From assembly GCA_023228945.1 (NCBI GenBank), contig JALOAI010000026.1:9739-73738 (forward strand): DNA of 64,000 nucleotides, given 5' to 3'. Under the pieces are notes generated by a model. It did not search any database, was not told the origin of the DNA, and worked only from the letters and a program-made list of their open reading frames with translations. Shown here piece after piece: positions 50,902 through 59,027 of the stretch. The position numbers and the translations under genes were made by a program. Each line of letters opens with the position of its first letter. Positions within the stretch are counted from its first letter, which is position 1. The stretch comes from Pigmentiphaga sp. (GTDB lineage Bacteria; Pseudomonadota; Gammaproteobacteria; Burkholderiales; Burkholderiaceae_B).

Positions 50902-50916
50902 TAGCACCAGGTGCTA
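50902..50916. promoter_or_regulatory. Perfect palindromic operator of the second RelE/XRE pair
   Basis: TAGCACC-A-GGTGCTA is a perfect 15-bp palindrome 28 bases upstream of the toxin start, next to AT-rich CATTAATATAG that can serve as -10. Likely bound by the XRE antitoxin. Confidence 0.7.
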
Positions 50917-50934
50917 GTCTTTTCAAGATCGAGA

Positions 50935-51030
50935 TCAGCCCCCACACCGCCTCCAGGCGCTCGGCCCGCAGCATATTCAGCGCCCACTACTGAAGCGCCT
51001 CGGTATCGGTCTGGGTGATGCGCGCCAGCA
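50935..51030 (-). pseudogene. 3' tail remnant of another Rpn gene
   Basis: Minus strand again gives LARITQTDTEALQ, an in-frame stop, then WALNMLRAERLEAVWG: the same C-terminal tail as the full Rpn protein, with a stop mutation and a damaged end. It belongs to a separate copy from that at 50186-49265, because tail precedes middle on this strand. Confidence 0.7.
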
Positions 51031-51178
51031 TGCCCCCAGCAGCCGCAAACCACCATGCCGGAAGATACGGACAGGCCCAGGACAAAGCCCGCCTGAAGTC
51101 GGCAGTCCGAGGTGAACCTCAGGGGGTTCACATCAGCTTCACGTCCGTCGCCCCCCTCCCGCCTCCAGCCCCCCGACC

Positions 51179-52033
51179 CTACAACCGTTTCGGCGCCAAC
51201 GGCCGCAGCGCCGCCAAGAACTCACCCACCAACCCCAGCACCGCCGCCGGCCGCTCGCGCTGCGGCACGTGGCCAGTATCGGCCATGATCTCCACGCGCA
51301 CCGGGCCGCCGCTGCGCTCGCGGATGATGTCGGTATGGATGGGCGTGCCGTATTCGTCGTTGTCGCCGTGGACGGCCAGGATCGGACAGCTCACGCGCGG
51401 CAGCACCTCGCGCAGCGACCACTTGGCAAACTCGGGATTCAGCCAGCTCTCCGTCCAGGCGTCGAGCACCCACTTGGCCTTGTCACCGTGGTAGCGGGCC
51501 AGGCGCTCCAACTGCGCCGGATCGCGGAACTGCTCGCGGGCCGCCCGTATTCCTTCCAGCGTACGATTCTCCGGATACATCTGGGCCGACAACGACACCA
51601 GGGCCGCGCAACGTGCCGTCGTACCTTCCATCCCGGCCGCGCACTCCACCCCCATCGCGCCGCCCACACTGTGGCCCAGCACCACGAAAGACCCCAGGCC
51701 CAGCGACTCGCACAGCACGGGAAAATAGCGGTCGATCTCTTCCTTCACGAAATCCAGCGACGGCAGGCCTACGCGCGGATCCGATTGGCCAAACCCCAAA
51801 CGATCGTAGCCGATCACCTCGCGCCCCGTGGCCTGGCACAGCATGGCCGGAAAATCGCGCCACAGCGCCACGCAACCCAATGAATCGTGCATCAGCACGA
51901 TGGGGTCGCCCGAAGCGCCGGCCGCGGGCAGCCAACGGCGCACAAAAATCCGGCCTTCGGGGTGGGGCACCCATTGGTCTTGAATGTTGAACTCGGGTGA
52001 AGCAACGCCGGGGGAAACAGGGAGAGTCGACAT
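51179..52033 (-). CDS. Alpha/beta hydrolase
   Basis: 284 residues from the ATG at 52033. Fold marks: PIVLMHDSLGCVALWRDFP (oxyanion strand), GYDRLGFGQSDP, nucleophile Ser122 in VLGHSVGGAMG, acid in AVHGDNDEYG and catalytic His in ADTGHVPQRE. No signal peptide. A general esterase/haloperoxidase-like hydrolase of unknown substrate. It sits 17 bases after the Phd-PIN module on the same strand and could be co-transcribed with it. The 51031-51178 stretch below it holds only an inverted repeat GTGAACC/GGTTCAC. Confidence 0.87.
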   Translation of the reverse strand: MSTLPVSPGVASPEFNIQDQWVPHPEGRIFVRRWLPAAGASGDPIVLMHDSLGCVALWRDFPAMLCQATGREVIGYDRLGFGQSDPRVGLPSLDFVKEEIDRYFPVLCESLGLGSFVVLGHSVGGAMGVECAAGMEGTTARCAALVSLSAQMYPENRTLEGIRAAREQFRDPAQLERLARYHGDKAKWVLDAWTESWLNPEFAKWSLREVLPRVSCPILAVHGDNDEYGTPIHTDIIRERSGGPVRVEIMADTGHVPQRERPAAVLGLVGEFLAALRPLAPKRL

Positions 52034-52050
52034 AGTAAAAACAAGGGCCG

Positions 52051-52479
52051 TTATGGTAAGGGCTCCCACGGATTGATGATGGTCACTCCCGTCGGCCTGA
52101 AATCCGCAACGTTGCGCGTGACCACCGCCATGCCATGCACCAGCGCCGTCGCGGCGATGAGCGCGTCGCGCTCGCCGCGTTTATCCGGTACGTGCAGCCC
52201 GGCGCAACGTTGCGCCACAGCAGTATCGATAGGCAAGGTGCGCTCTGAGAACTCGGGCAATACGTGTTGCTCCAGCCACATGCGTAGCCTGGCCCCCTGG
52301 GCAGCGTCCTTGCGTTCAATCGACAGCACGCCCAGCTCCAACTCCATGATGCTGATGGCTGAAACGAAGAGATCGGCCGCATCGACGCTATCCGCCCAGG
52401 CCCTGACGTTCGCATCGGCCTTGCCCAGACCTGCCTTACGCAGTTCGGACAAGACATTGGTGTCGAGCACATACATCAT
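52051..52479 (-). CDS. PIN-domain toxin (VapC/FitB type)
   Basis: 142 residues. PIN acids: MYVLDTNVLSELRK, ISIMELELGVL, and RGERDALIAATALVHG, with VVTRNVADFRPTGVTIINPW at the C-terminus, the FitB-like signature. RNase toxin dependent on Mg. Start overlaps the antitoxin stop by 4 bases (second ATG at 52476 also possible). Confidence 0.92.
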   Translation of the reverse strand: MMYVLDTNVLSELRKAGLGKADANVRAWADSVDAADLFVSAISIMELELGVLSIERKDAAQGARLRMWLEQHVLPEFSERTLPIDTAVAQRCAGLHVPDKRGERDALIAATALVHGMAVVTRNVADFRPTGVTIINPWEPLP

Positions 52480-52730
52480 GAAAGATCAGCCGGCCGGACT
52501 CCAATGATCACGCGCGGGGGCTCGAATTCGATATCCACCACATCCGGCATCGCCAGCGCATCGGCGATGTTGCGTCGCTGCTTTGTCAGCCGCTGGTAGT
52601 CCTCAAAGCTCAGCAACACATGCGCCGGCTTGCCGCGATCCGTGATGAACACCGGGCCGATCTTGGTGGCTTTCTTGGCTCGGGTCACATCCTGGTTCAG
52701 CTCTCGACTGGATAGGGTTGTGATGGTCAT
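52476..52730 (-). CDS. Phd/YefM-type antitoxin
   Basis: 84 residues. Typical Phd N-terminus: TTLSSRELNQDVTRAKKATKIGPVFITDRGKPAHVLLSFEDYQRL, followed by a flexible tail with Pro and charged residues (VDIEFEPPRVIIG) that would wrap the PIN toxin. First gene of the module; a palindrome at 52751-52772 is the likely operator. Confidence 0.92.
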   Translation of the reverse strand: MTITTLSSRELNQDVTRAKKATKIGPVFITDRGKPAHVLLSFEDYQRLTKQRRNIADALAMPDVVDIEFEPPRVIIGVRPADLS

Positions 52731-52750
52731 AGATACCTCTCACCTCAGTT

Positions 52751-52772
52751 TATGTAGTTACGTTACTACATA
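52751..52772. promoter_or_regulatory. Palindromic operator of the Phd-PIN module
   Basis: TATGTAGT (52751-52758) and ACTACATA (52765-52772) are exact reverse complements around TACGTT, 21 bases upstream of the antitoxin start. AT-rich and at promoter position. Confidence 0.65.
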
Positions 52773-52836
52773 TTCGGAAGAGGGGCAAGCGACGATGATC
52801 GACGCGCGCCGGCAGAACCGGCGGACATGCGCTCCC

Positions 52837-53010
52837 CTAAGACAACGGCTTGAGCTTCACCGGCTTTGACCGATTCTCACGAAACCGCGCCCCGCACTCC
52901 AGGCACTTATAGGCGCCGAGCGACGGAAAAAACCTCTCCCATGCCTTTTTCCTGGCTCTGAGAACGCCAAACCCCTTGCACTTTGGGCACTGTAAATAAT
53001 TAAGCGGCAT
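52837..53010 (-). CDS. Small zinc-ribbon protein, hypothetical
   Basis: 57 residues from the ATG at 53010 (GGGAA five bases upstream; an ATG at 53031 would add seven). Two CxxC pairs, LQCPKCKGFG and YKCLECGARF, 27 residues apart, form a likely zinc ribbon, with a very basic C-terminus (RENRSKPVKLKP). Function unknown; a nucleic-acid-binding role is conceivable from charge alone. Confidence 0.55.
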   Translation of the reverse strand: MPLNYLQCPKCKGFGVLRARKKAWERFFPSLGAYKCLECGARFRENRSKPVKLKPLS

Positions 53011-53076
53011 GACATTCCCGATAAAAGACATCCACAGAGCAGCAGCGGGTAGAAAGCCCCCCGGGGATAAAGCGCA

Positions 53077-53346
53077 TTACAAGCCGGTTTTATTTCGCGA
53101 TAGCCTGGCATCGGCCACCTTGAGGATGTCGTCATACTCCGCAAGGCGAACATTCATAGCGGCCAGGTAGGACGCGATCTCGATCGCGTTGGCATTGATG
53201 GGGTCATCCTCGATCTCGAGGATATCCTGCTCGTCCAGCGTGCCGAGTATGCCCACAGCGACCGAAAAATGCCAACACAAGACTATAGTAACAAAACACG
53301 ACCTCAAATCGCGACATAAAAGATCATTTGAGACAATTGAGACCAA
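53077..53346 (-). CDS. Short hypothetical frame
   Basis: 89 residues. The second half (GTLDEQDILEIEDDPINANA, then EIASYLAAMNVRLAEYDDIL) looks like a real acidic helical protein, while the first half is hydrophobic and Cys-containing and may not be coding. No family recognised. It may be a fragment. Upstream DNA is AT-rich. Confidence 0.3.
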   Translation of the reverse strand: MVSIVSNDLLCRDLRSCFVTIVLCWHFSVAVGILGTLDEQDILEIEDDPINANAIEIASYLAAMNVRLAEYDDILKVADARLSRNKTGL

Positions 53347-53974
53347 CCCACGATAGATATCGAAATTATTTGAGATATTCCGAGATCATCTGAACCAGTC
53401 AAATACTCAATTTAATCCGAACCACATTACGCCTCACAAAAGACCTAAAAAAAACGCTCGAAGCAAGCCCATGCATGGTGGCAAGGCTTCCCCACCTGAA
53501 CCCAGCCCACTCCCAACAAATTTGTAACAGCCCTTCACCCCCGCTCTCCTCCCCTCGCACCTCTTCCAACGCCGGCTCTCACCTTAATCCGTGGCCGCCC
53601 CCCCGCTAGCGCCCGCCAATACCAGGGGACTCACGCAAACTTGACGTATTGATGACAGCCAATAGAAAGCCTCCCTCGCCCAAACCTCTCCAGCGCTCCG
53701 CCATACCTTGATACAGCCACCCCTCAAAAGCGCCCGGCTCAGCCTTGACACACCCCCGGCTTCTTGCGTTCAATACCCTGCGTTCAACGATTGAACACCG
53801 CCCATGCCGTCGCGCCCTCCCGCCACGGCACGGCGGTAGCGTGCCCGGCCGCCTAACGGCCCTGCAACACGGCGCCCAGCCACCCCTCCTGGTTTCCCCA
53901 CGATCCCCGCCCCGGCCCACACGGCACCCCAGCCCCCGGCCAGGCCGGCGCTCGCCCCTCACTACGACAAGAGA
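53347..53974. other. Long leader region of the exopolysaccharide locus
   Basis: 628 bases without a convincing gene. 53270-53470 is clearly AT-richer than the rest of the window and repeats ATTTGAGA (53322-53329, 53366-53373), fitting a regulated promoter zone. 53500-53970 is C-rich on the plus strand and holds the ops-like element (53832-53843). It is most simply a long 5' leader for the EPS operon. Confidence 0.5.
53832..53843 (+). promoter_or_regulatory. ops-like element (RfaH recruitment site)
   Basis: GGCGGTAGCGTG matches the ops core of JUMPstart leaders exactly and is flanked by complementary GGCAC (53827-53831) and GTGCC (53841-53845), which would make the small hairpin. It stands 131 bases before the first gene of an exopolysaccharide operon, where ops elements let the NusG paralogue RfaH join RNA polymerase and prevent early termination. 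No rfaH gene is in the window. Confidence 0.6.
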
Positions 53975-54385
53975 ATGCCAAATTCCCCCGACCATCTGCA
54001 CTACGCCATCCTCAAGGCGCTGGAAGAGAACCCCAACCTGTCGCAGCGCGAGCTGGCGCAAACCCTGGGCCTGAGCCTGGGCAAGGCCAACTACTGTTTG
54101 CAGGAACTGATCAAAAAAGGCCAGGTGAAGGTGGAGAACTTTCGCCGCCAGGACAACAAACTGGCCTATGCCTACATCCTCACCCCCGCCGGCCTGGCGG
54201 CCAAGGTGAGGGTGACCCGCCGCTTCCTGGCGCGCAAGCTGGTGGAATACGAAACCCTGAAGGCCGACATCGCCCGCCTGCAGCGGGAAGTGCGCACCGA
54301 AGCTTCCACGCCGTCAGAGTCGGAAGATCCGCCCAGTGCGGATCCCGACCCGGCGCGGTTCGAAGCTCACGCGGCCCGGCCTTGA
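53975..54385 (+). CDS. MarR-family EPS-associated transcriptional regulator
   Basis: 136 residues. Winged helix in the first 70 residues: LHYAILKALEENPNLSQRELAQTLGLSLGKANYCLQELIKKGQVKVENFRR, then LTPAGLAAKVRVTRRFLARKLVEYETLKADIARL, a coiled-coil-like tail, and a disordered acidic end. This small regulator type stands first in exopolysaccharide loci of many beta- and gammaproteobacteria; its target is probably the operon itself. The ATG follows GACAAGAGA, a weak ribosome site. Confidence 0.85.
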   Translation: MPNSPDHLHYAILKALEENPNLSQRELAQTLGLSLGKANYCLQELIKKGQVKVENFRRQDNKLAYAYILTPAGLAAKVRVTRRFLARKLVEYETLKADIARLQREVRTEASTPSESEDPPSADPDPARFEAHAARP

Positions 54386-54468
54386 GCGGTTAGCTCCGGG
54401 GTAACCGTCATCGAGCGGGCGCCAAAGCATGCACCCTCCCCTCTTCATTTACTGCACGAATCCACTAA

Positions 54469-55797
54469 ATGAGACTCGCAATGATCGGTACGGGCTACGT
54501 TGGCCTGGTCTCTGGTGTTTGTTTCTCCGACTTCGGCCATGAAGTCGTCTGCGTGGATAAAGACGCCAGCAAGATCGCCCGCCTCGAGCGCGGCGAAGTG
54601 CCCATCTACGAGCCGGGCCTGGACGACATCCTGGCGCGCAACGTCGCCGCCGGCCGCCTGGCCTTCACTACCGACATTACCCAGGCAGTGGATGGCGCCG
54701 AGGCGGTATTCATCGCCGTGGGCACCCCCACCCGGCGAGGCGACGGCCATGCCGATCTCAGCTACGTGATGGCCGCCGCGGCAGAAGTGGCCAACGCCAT
54801 CCAGCGCTACACCGTGGTAGTGACCAAATCCACCGTGCCGGTGGGCACCAACCGCAAGGTGGCTGAAACCATCCGCGCCGCCAACCCCCAGGCGGAATTC
54901 GACGTGGCCTCCAACCCGGAATTCCTGCGCGAGGGCGCTGCCATCGACGACTTCATGAAGCCCGACCGCGTGGTGGTGGGCGTGGAAAGCGAGCGCGCGA
55001 AGGCAATCATGGGCGACATCTACCGCCCGCTGTACCTGCGCGAATTCCCCATCGTCTATACCGACCTGGAAACGGCGGAAATGATCAAGTACGCGGCCAA
55101 CGCCTTCCTGGCCACCAAGATCAGCTTCATCAACGAAATTGCCGCCCTGTGCGAGCGCGTGGGCGCCGACGTAAAAGGCGTGGCTCGCGGCATGGGCCTG
55201 GACGGCCGCATCGGCAAAAAATTCCTGCACGCCGGGCCGGGCTACGGCGGCTCCTGCTTCCCCAAAGACACCTCGGCCCTGGCCCGCATCGGCCAAGAGC
55301 ACGGCGTGCCGCAGCGCATTACCGAAACCGTGATCGCCGTGAACGACACCGCCAAGCGCCGCATGATCGACAAGATCCTAGACCTGTGCGAAGGCTCGGT
55401 GAACGGCAAAACCATCGCCGTGCTGGGCGTGACGTTCAAGCCCGAAACCGACGACATGCGCGACTCGCCCAGCCTCACCATCGTGCCCGCCCTGGTGGGC
55501 CAAGGCGCAAAGGTGAAAGTAGTAGACCCCCAGGGCAAGCGCGAAGGCGAAGCCTTGCTCCCTGGCGTTGCCTGGTGCAGCGACCCTTACGAAGCCGCGG
55601 AAAACGCCGACGCCCTGATCATCCTCACCGAATGGAACGAATTCAGGGCGCTGGACCTCAAGCGCCTCGCCACCACCATGGCCACGCCGCGCCTGGCCGA
55701 CCTGCGCAACATCTACGACCGCGCCGACGTGCTGGCCGCTGGCTTCGTGGCCCACGATGGCGTGGGCCGCGGCGCGCCCCACCCTGCCGCCCAGTAA
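54469..55797 (+). CDS. ugd: UDP-glucose 6-dehydrogenase
   Basis: 442 residues. N-terminal Rossmann motif MIGTGYVGLVSGVCFSDFGH, YEPGLDDIL, VTKSTVPVGTN, SNPEFLREG; catalytic Cys263 in GPGYGGSCFPKDT; C-terminal domain with TFKPETDDMRDSPS. It oxidises UDP-glucose twice with NAD to UDP-glucuronate, a precursor of acidic polysaccharides. Next gene is an epimerase of the UDP-glucuronate 4-epimerase type 25 bases downstream, so UDP-galacturonate is a likely product of the pair. Confidence 0.95.
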   Translation: MRLAMIGTGYVGLVSGVCFSDFGHEVVCVDKDASKIARLERGEVPIYEPGLDDILARNVAAGRLAFTTDITQAVDGAEAVFIAVGTPTRRGDGHADLSYVMAAAAEVANAIQRYTVVVTKSTVPVGTNRKVAETIRAANPQAEFDVASNPEFLREGAAIDDFMKPDRVVVGVESERAKAIMGDIYRPLYLREFPIVYTDLETAEMIKYAANAFLATKISFINEIAALCERVGADVKGVARGMGLDGRIGKKFLHAGPGYGGSCFPKDTSALARIGQEHGVPQRITETVIAVNDTAKRRMIDKILDLCEGSVNGKTIAVLGVTFKPETDDMRDSPSLTIVPALVGQGAKVKVVDPQGKREGEALLPGVAWCSDPYEAAENADALIILTEWNEFRALDLKRLATTMATPRLADLRNIYDRADVLAAGFVAHDGVGRGAPHPAAQ

Positions 55798-55822
55798 ACC
55801 GCCCACCTCACCATCAAACATC

Positions 55823-56830
55823 ATGAAGCGAGCTTTCATCACCGGCACGGCCGGTTTCATCGGCTACCACCTGGCCGACCTCTTGCTACAAGAAGGCTGG
55901 GAAGTAGCGGGCTACGACGGGATGACGGACTACTACGACGTTGCCCTTAAGCAGCGGCGCCACGCCATGCTGCGGCAGCATCCCAACTTCACCGCCACCG
56001 AAGCCATGCTGGAAGACGCCGCCGCCCTGCAGCAAGCAGCGGCCGCGGCCCGGCCCGACGTGATCGTGCACCTGGCGGCCCAAGCAGGCGTGCGCTATTC
56101 CATTGAAAACCCGCGCGCCTACGTGGACACCAACCTGGTGGGCACCTTCAACCTGCTCGAGGCCGCGCTGCAAACCCCGCCCAAGCATTTGCTGATGGCT
56201 TCCACCAGCTCCGCCTACGGCGCCAACACCGAGATGCCGTACAAGGAAACCGACAAGGCCGACACACCCATGTCGTTCTACGCGGCCACCAAAAAGGCCA
56301 ACGAGGCCATGGGCCATGCCTGGGCACACATCCACCACCTGCCCACCACGATGTTCCGCTTCTTCACGGTATACGGCCCCTGGGGCCGGCCGGACATGGC
56401 GCTCTTCAAGTTCACCAAAAACATCCTGGCGGGAGAACCCATCGACGTCTACAACCACGGCAAGATGTGGCGCGACTTTACCTATGTGGGCGACCTGGTG
56501 CGGGGCATACGGCTGCTGCTGGATGCCGTGCCAGGTGGGCCGGAAACCCGGGTCAAGGGCGACAGCCTGAGCCCGGTGGCGCCCCACCGCATCGTGAATA
56601 TCGGCAACTCGCAAAAGGTGCGGCTGGAAGACTTTATCGAGGCCGTGGAAGTCGCAACGGGCAAGAAGGCCATACGCAACTATATGGACATGCAGGCGGG
56701 CGATGTGCCGGCCACGTGGGCTGATGCCAATTTATTGCGCAGCCTCACCGGATACCAACCCGCCACGGATGTTCCGGAAGGCGTGCAGCGGTTCGTGGAA
56801 TGGTATCGGCAAGAATACCAAGCTCGCTGA
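55823..56830 (+). CDS. NAD-dependent nucleotide-sugar epimerase (UDP-glucuronate 4-epimerase-like)
   Basis: 335 residues from the ATG at 55823. Short-chain extended fold: GTAGFIGYHLADLLL near the N-terminus, VIVHLAAQAGVRYSIENPRAY, SSTSSAYGANTEMPY, and catalytic Tyr/Lys in SFYAATKKANE; FTVYGPWGRPDMALF and WRDFTYVGDLVRG are typical of UDP-glucuronate 4-epimerases (CapI/WbpP group). Converts the UDP-glucuronate made by the preceding enzyme. Same operon. Confidence 0.92.
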   Translation: MKRAFITGTAGFIGYHLADLLLQEGWEVAGYDGMTDYYDVALKQRRHAMLRQHPNFTATEAMLEDAAALQQAAAAARPDVIVHLAAQAGVRYSIENPRAYVDTNLVGTFNLLEAALQTPPKHLLMASTSSAYGANTEMPYKETDKADTPMSFYAATKKANEAMGHAWAHIHHLPTTMFRFFTVYGPWGRPDMALFKFTKNILAGEPIDVYNHGKMWRDFTYVGDLVRGIRLLLDAVPGGPETRVKGDSLSPVAPHRIVNIGNSQKVRLEDFIEAVEVATGKKAIRNYMDMQAGDVPATWADANLLRSLTGYQPATDVPEGVQRFVEWYRQEYQAR

Positions 56831-56893
56831 TTTGAATTCTTTCCGCGATACGCGATAGCCCTTTCAAAAAATAAACCAAGCTCCTCTAAACTC

Positions 56894-58174
56894 ATGATCT
56901 CCTCCCTGCAAGACATCAAACTCGCCGTCGTTGGCCTGGGCTATGTAGGCCTGCCGCTGGCCGTGGAATTCGGCAAGCACCGCCCGGTGCTCGGCTTCGA
57001 CATCAACGCCCAGCGCATCGCCGCCCTGCAGGCCGGCCACGACAGTACCCTGGAAGTCGAGGACAACGAGCTGGCCAGCGCCACGCAGCTACGCTACAGC
57101 GCCAGCCCCGCCGAGCTGGCCGGCTGCAACGTGTACATCGTGACCGTGCCCACGCCCATCGACGACCACAAGCGGCCCGATCTCACCCCGCTCGTCAAGG
57201 CCAGCCAGACGCTGGGCAAGGTGCTCAAGCGCGGCGACATCGTCATCTATGAATCCACCGTCTATCCCGGCGCCACCGAGGAAGACTGCGTGCCCGTGCT
57301 CGAGCGCGAGTCGGGCCTGACCTACAACGTGGACTTCTTCTGCGGCTACAGCCCCGAGCGCATCAACCCCGGCGACAAAGAACACCGCGTCACCACCATC
57401 CAGAAGGTCACCTCCGGCAGCACGCCGGAAGTGGCCGAACTGGTCGACGCCCTCTATCGCCAGATCATCACCGCCGGGACTCACAAGGCCCCCAGCATCC
57501 GCGTGGCCGAGGCCGCCAAGGTGATCGAGAACACCCAGCGCGACCTGAACATTGCCCTGATCAACGAACTGGCCATCATCTTCAACCGTATGGGCATCGA
57601 CACCCAGGCCGTGCTCGAAGCCGCCGGCACCAAGTGGAACTTCCTGCCCTTTCGGCCCGGCCTGGTGGGCGGCCACTGCATCGGCGTGGATCCTTACTAC
57701 CTCACCCACAAGGCCCAGGCCATCGGCTACCATCCCGAGATCATCCTGGCCGGCCGGCGCTTGAACGACAGCATGGGCCGGTACGTGGTCAATCAGCTAG
57801 TGAAAGAGATGGTGCGTAAGCGAATCCATGTGTGCGGATCTCGCGTGTTGGTGCTGGGCCTGACCTTCAAGGAAAACTGCCCCGACCTGCGCAACACTCG
57901 CGTGGTAGACATCGTGCGCGAGCTCCGGGAGTACGGCGTGCAGGTGGACGTGTACGACCCTTGGATCAACCCCGCCGAAGCCGAACACGAATACGCCATC
58001 ACGCCGGTGCCCGAACCCGAGGCCGGCGCCTACGACGGCATCATCGTCGCCGTGGCCCACCATCAATTCAAGGCGATGGGCGTCAAGGGCATTCGGGCGT
58101 TGGGCAAGCCCGAGCACGTACTTCACGACCTGAAGTACGTGCTCGACGCCAGCCACGCCGATCTGCGGCTGTAA
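56894..58174 (+). CDS. UDP-N-acetylglucosamine/N-acetylglucosaminuronate dehydrogenase (TviB/WbpA type)
   Basis: 426 residues. NAD motif VVGLGYVGLPLAVEFGKH, YESTVYPGATEEDCVPVLE, FFCGYSPERINPGDKEH, catalytic Cys in RPGLVGGHCIGVDPYYL and C-terminal GLTFKENCPDLRNTRV, all typical of VipA/TviB, which oxidises UDP-GlcNAc or UDP-GalNAc to the uronic acid. Supplies amino-uronic acids for capsule, Vi-like or O-antigen polymers. 63 bases after the epimerase; last plus-strand gene of this block before two convergent genes. Confidence 0.93.
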   Translation: MISSLQDIKLAVVGLGYVGLPLAVEFGKHRPVLGFDINAQRIAALQAGHDSTLEVEDNELASATQLRYSASPAELAGCNVYIVTVPTPIDDHKRPDLTPLVKASQTLGKVLKRGDIVIYESTVYPGATEEDCVPVLERESGLTYNVDFFCGYSPERINPGDKEHRVTTIQKVTSGSTPEVAELVDALYRQIITAGTHKAPSIRVAEAAKVIENTQRDLNIALINELAIIFNRMGIDTQAVLEAAGTKWNFLPFRPGLVGGHCIGVDPYYLTHKAQAIGYHPEIILAGRRLNDSMGRYVVNQLVKEMVRKRIHVCGSRVLVLGLTFKENCPDLRNTRVVDIVRELREYGVQVDVYDPWINPAEAEHEYAITPVPEPEAGAYDGIIVAVAHHQFKAMGVKGIRALGKPEHVLHDLKYVLDASHADLRL

Positions 58175-58237
58175 CGTCGAGTGACAGCTCCGTTGAGCGC
58201 CAGTCGAATGCGGCTTCGCCAACCGCAGGAGCGAACC

Positions 58238-59023
58238 TTAAGCCATTCCCAGCGTTTTCACTCCGACAGCCAGAAGGACGACGGCCAACGCCAACTGCAA
58301 CCATCTGCCAGGCATTCTCGTTGCCACCAGGCTTCCGACCAACACCGCGGGGATCGAACCAATCAACAAGCTCAACAGCATGGCTCCGTCCACGAGCCCC
58401 GCAATCAGATAACCCATTCCAGCCACTACCGCTAGCGGTATGGCATGCACTAAATCCGTGGCGACCAAACGATGTGGCGTCATGCGCAATGGGTACAGGT
58501 ACAACATCATCACGCTCCCCAATGCGCCGGCACCTACCGAGGTGAGGGCAACGATCAAGCCTAACAGTCCTCCGCCGGTCACCGTCAGCGCTGGCTGCCA
58601 CGCGAGAAAACGGGACGGTTCAGTGACTCGACGATGACGTGCCCAATGGTTGAGACGCGGCGCGAACACCAAGCCGACTGCGGTAACCATGACCAACACC
58701 CCAATGGCCGCGGTCAACCAGTCGGCTTTAGCGATGGGCGTTCCCAACGCGACGGCAGCCACCACCATAAGCGCCATCGGCAGGCTCCCTGTCCACATTC
58801 GTTTCGCCACTTGCCAATCCACTTGTCCCGACCGATGGTGAGTACCCGCCCCCACGATTTTGGTAATGGCGGCAAACCAAAGGTCAGTCGCGATAGCAGT
58901 GGCGGGTGAGATCCCGAACACCAACAACAGAATGGGGGTCATCAACGCTCCGCCCCCAACACCGGTTAGCCCCACGGCAAACCCTGTCAACGCCCCCGCT
59001 ACGGCGTAAGACCAGTCGATCAT
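58238..59023 (-). CDS. TauE/SafE-family sulfite exporter-like membrane protein
   Basis: 261 residues with about eight transmembrane helices. Family repeats: GALTGFAVGLTGVGGGALMTPILLL in the N-terminal half and GLLGLIVALTSVGAGALGSV in the second half, the GxGGG-type loops of TauE/SafE/TSUP transporters. Members export sulfite, sulfoacetate or related anions or take up sulfate. Located 4 bases after cysQ on the same strand, so the pair is probably one transcript linked to sulfate assimilation. Convergent with the dehydrogenase gene; a weak TGCGG..CCGCA stem lies between. Confidence 0.9.
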   Translation of the reverse strand: MIDWSYAVAGALTGFAVGLTGVGGGALMTPILLLVFGISPATAIATDLWFAAITKIVGAGTHHRSGQVDWQVAKRMWTGSLPMALMVVAAVALGTPIAKADWLTAAIGVLVMVTAVGLVFAPRLNHWARHRRVTEPSRFLAWQPALTVTGGGLLGLIVALTSVGAGALGSVMMLYLYPLRMTPHRLVATDLVHAIPLAVVAGMGYLIAGLVDGAMLLSLLIGSIPAVLVGSLVATRMPGRWLQLALAVVLLAVGVKTLGMA

Positions 59024-59027
59024 GAAA

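Noticed and set aside
58175..58237. Rho-independent terminator between the convergent dehydrogenase and TauE genes
   Set aside because: Only a 5-bp stem (TGCGG/CCGCA) without a T-run; too weak to list as a terminator.
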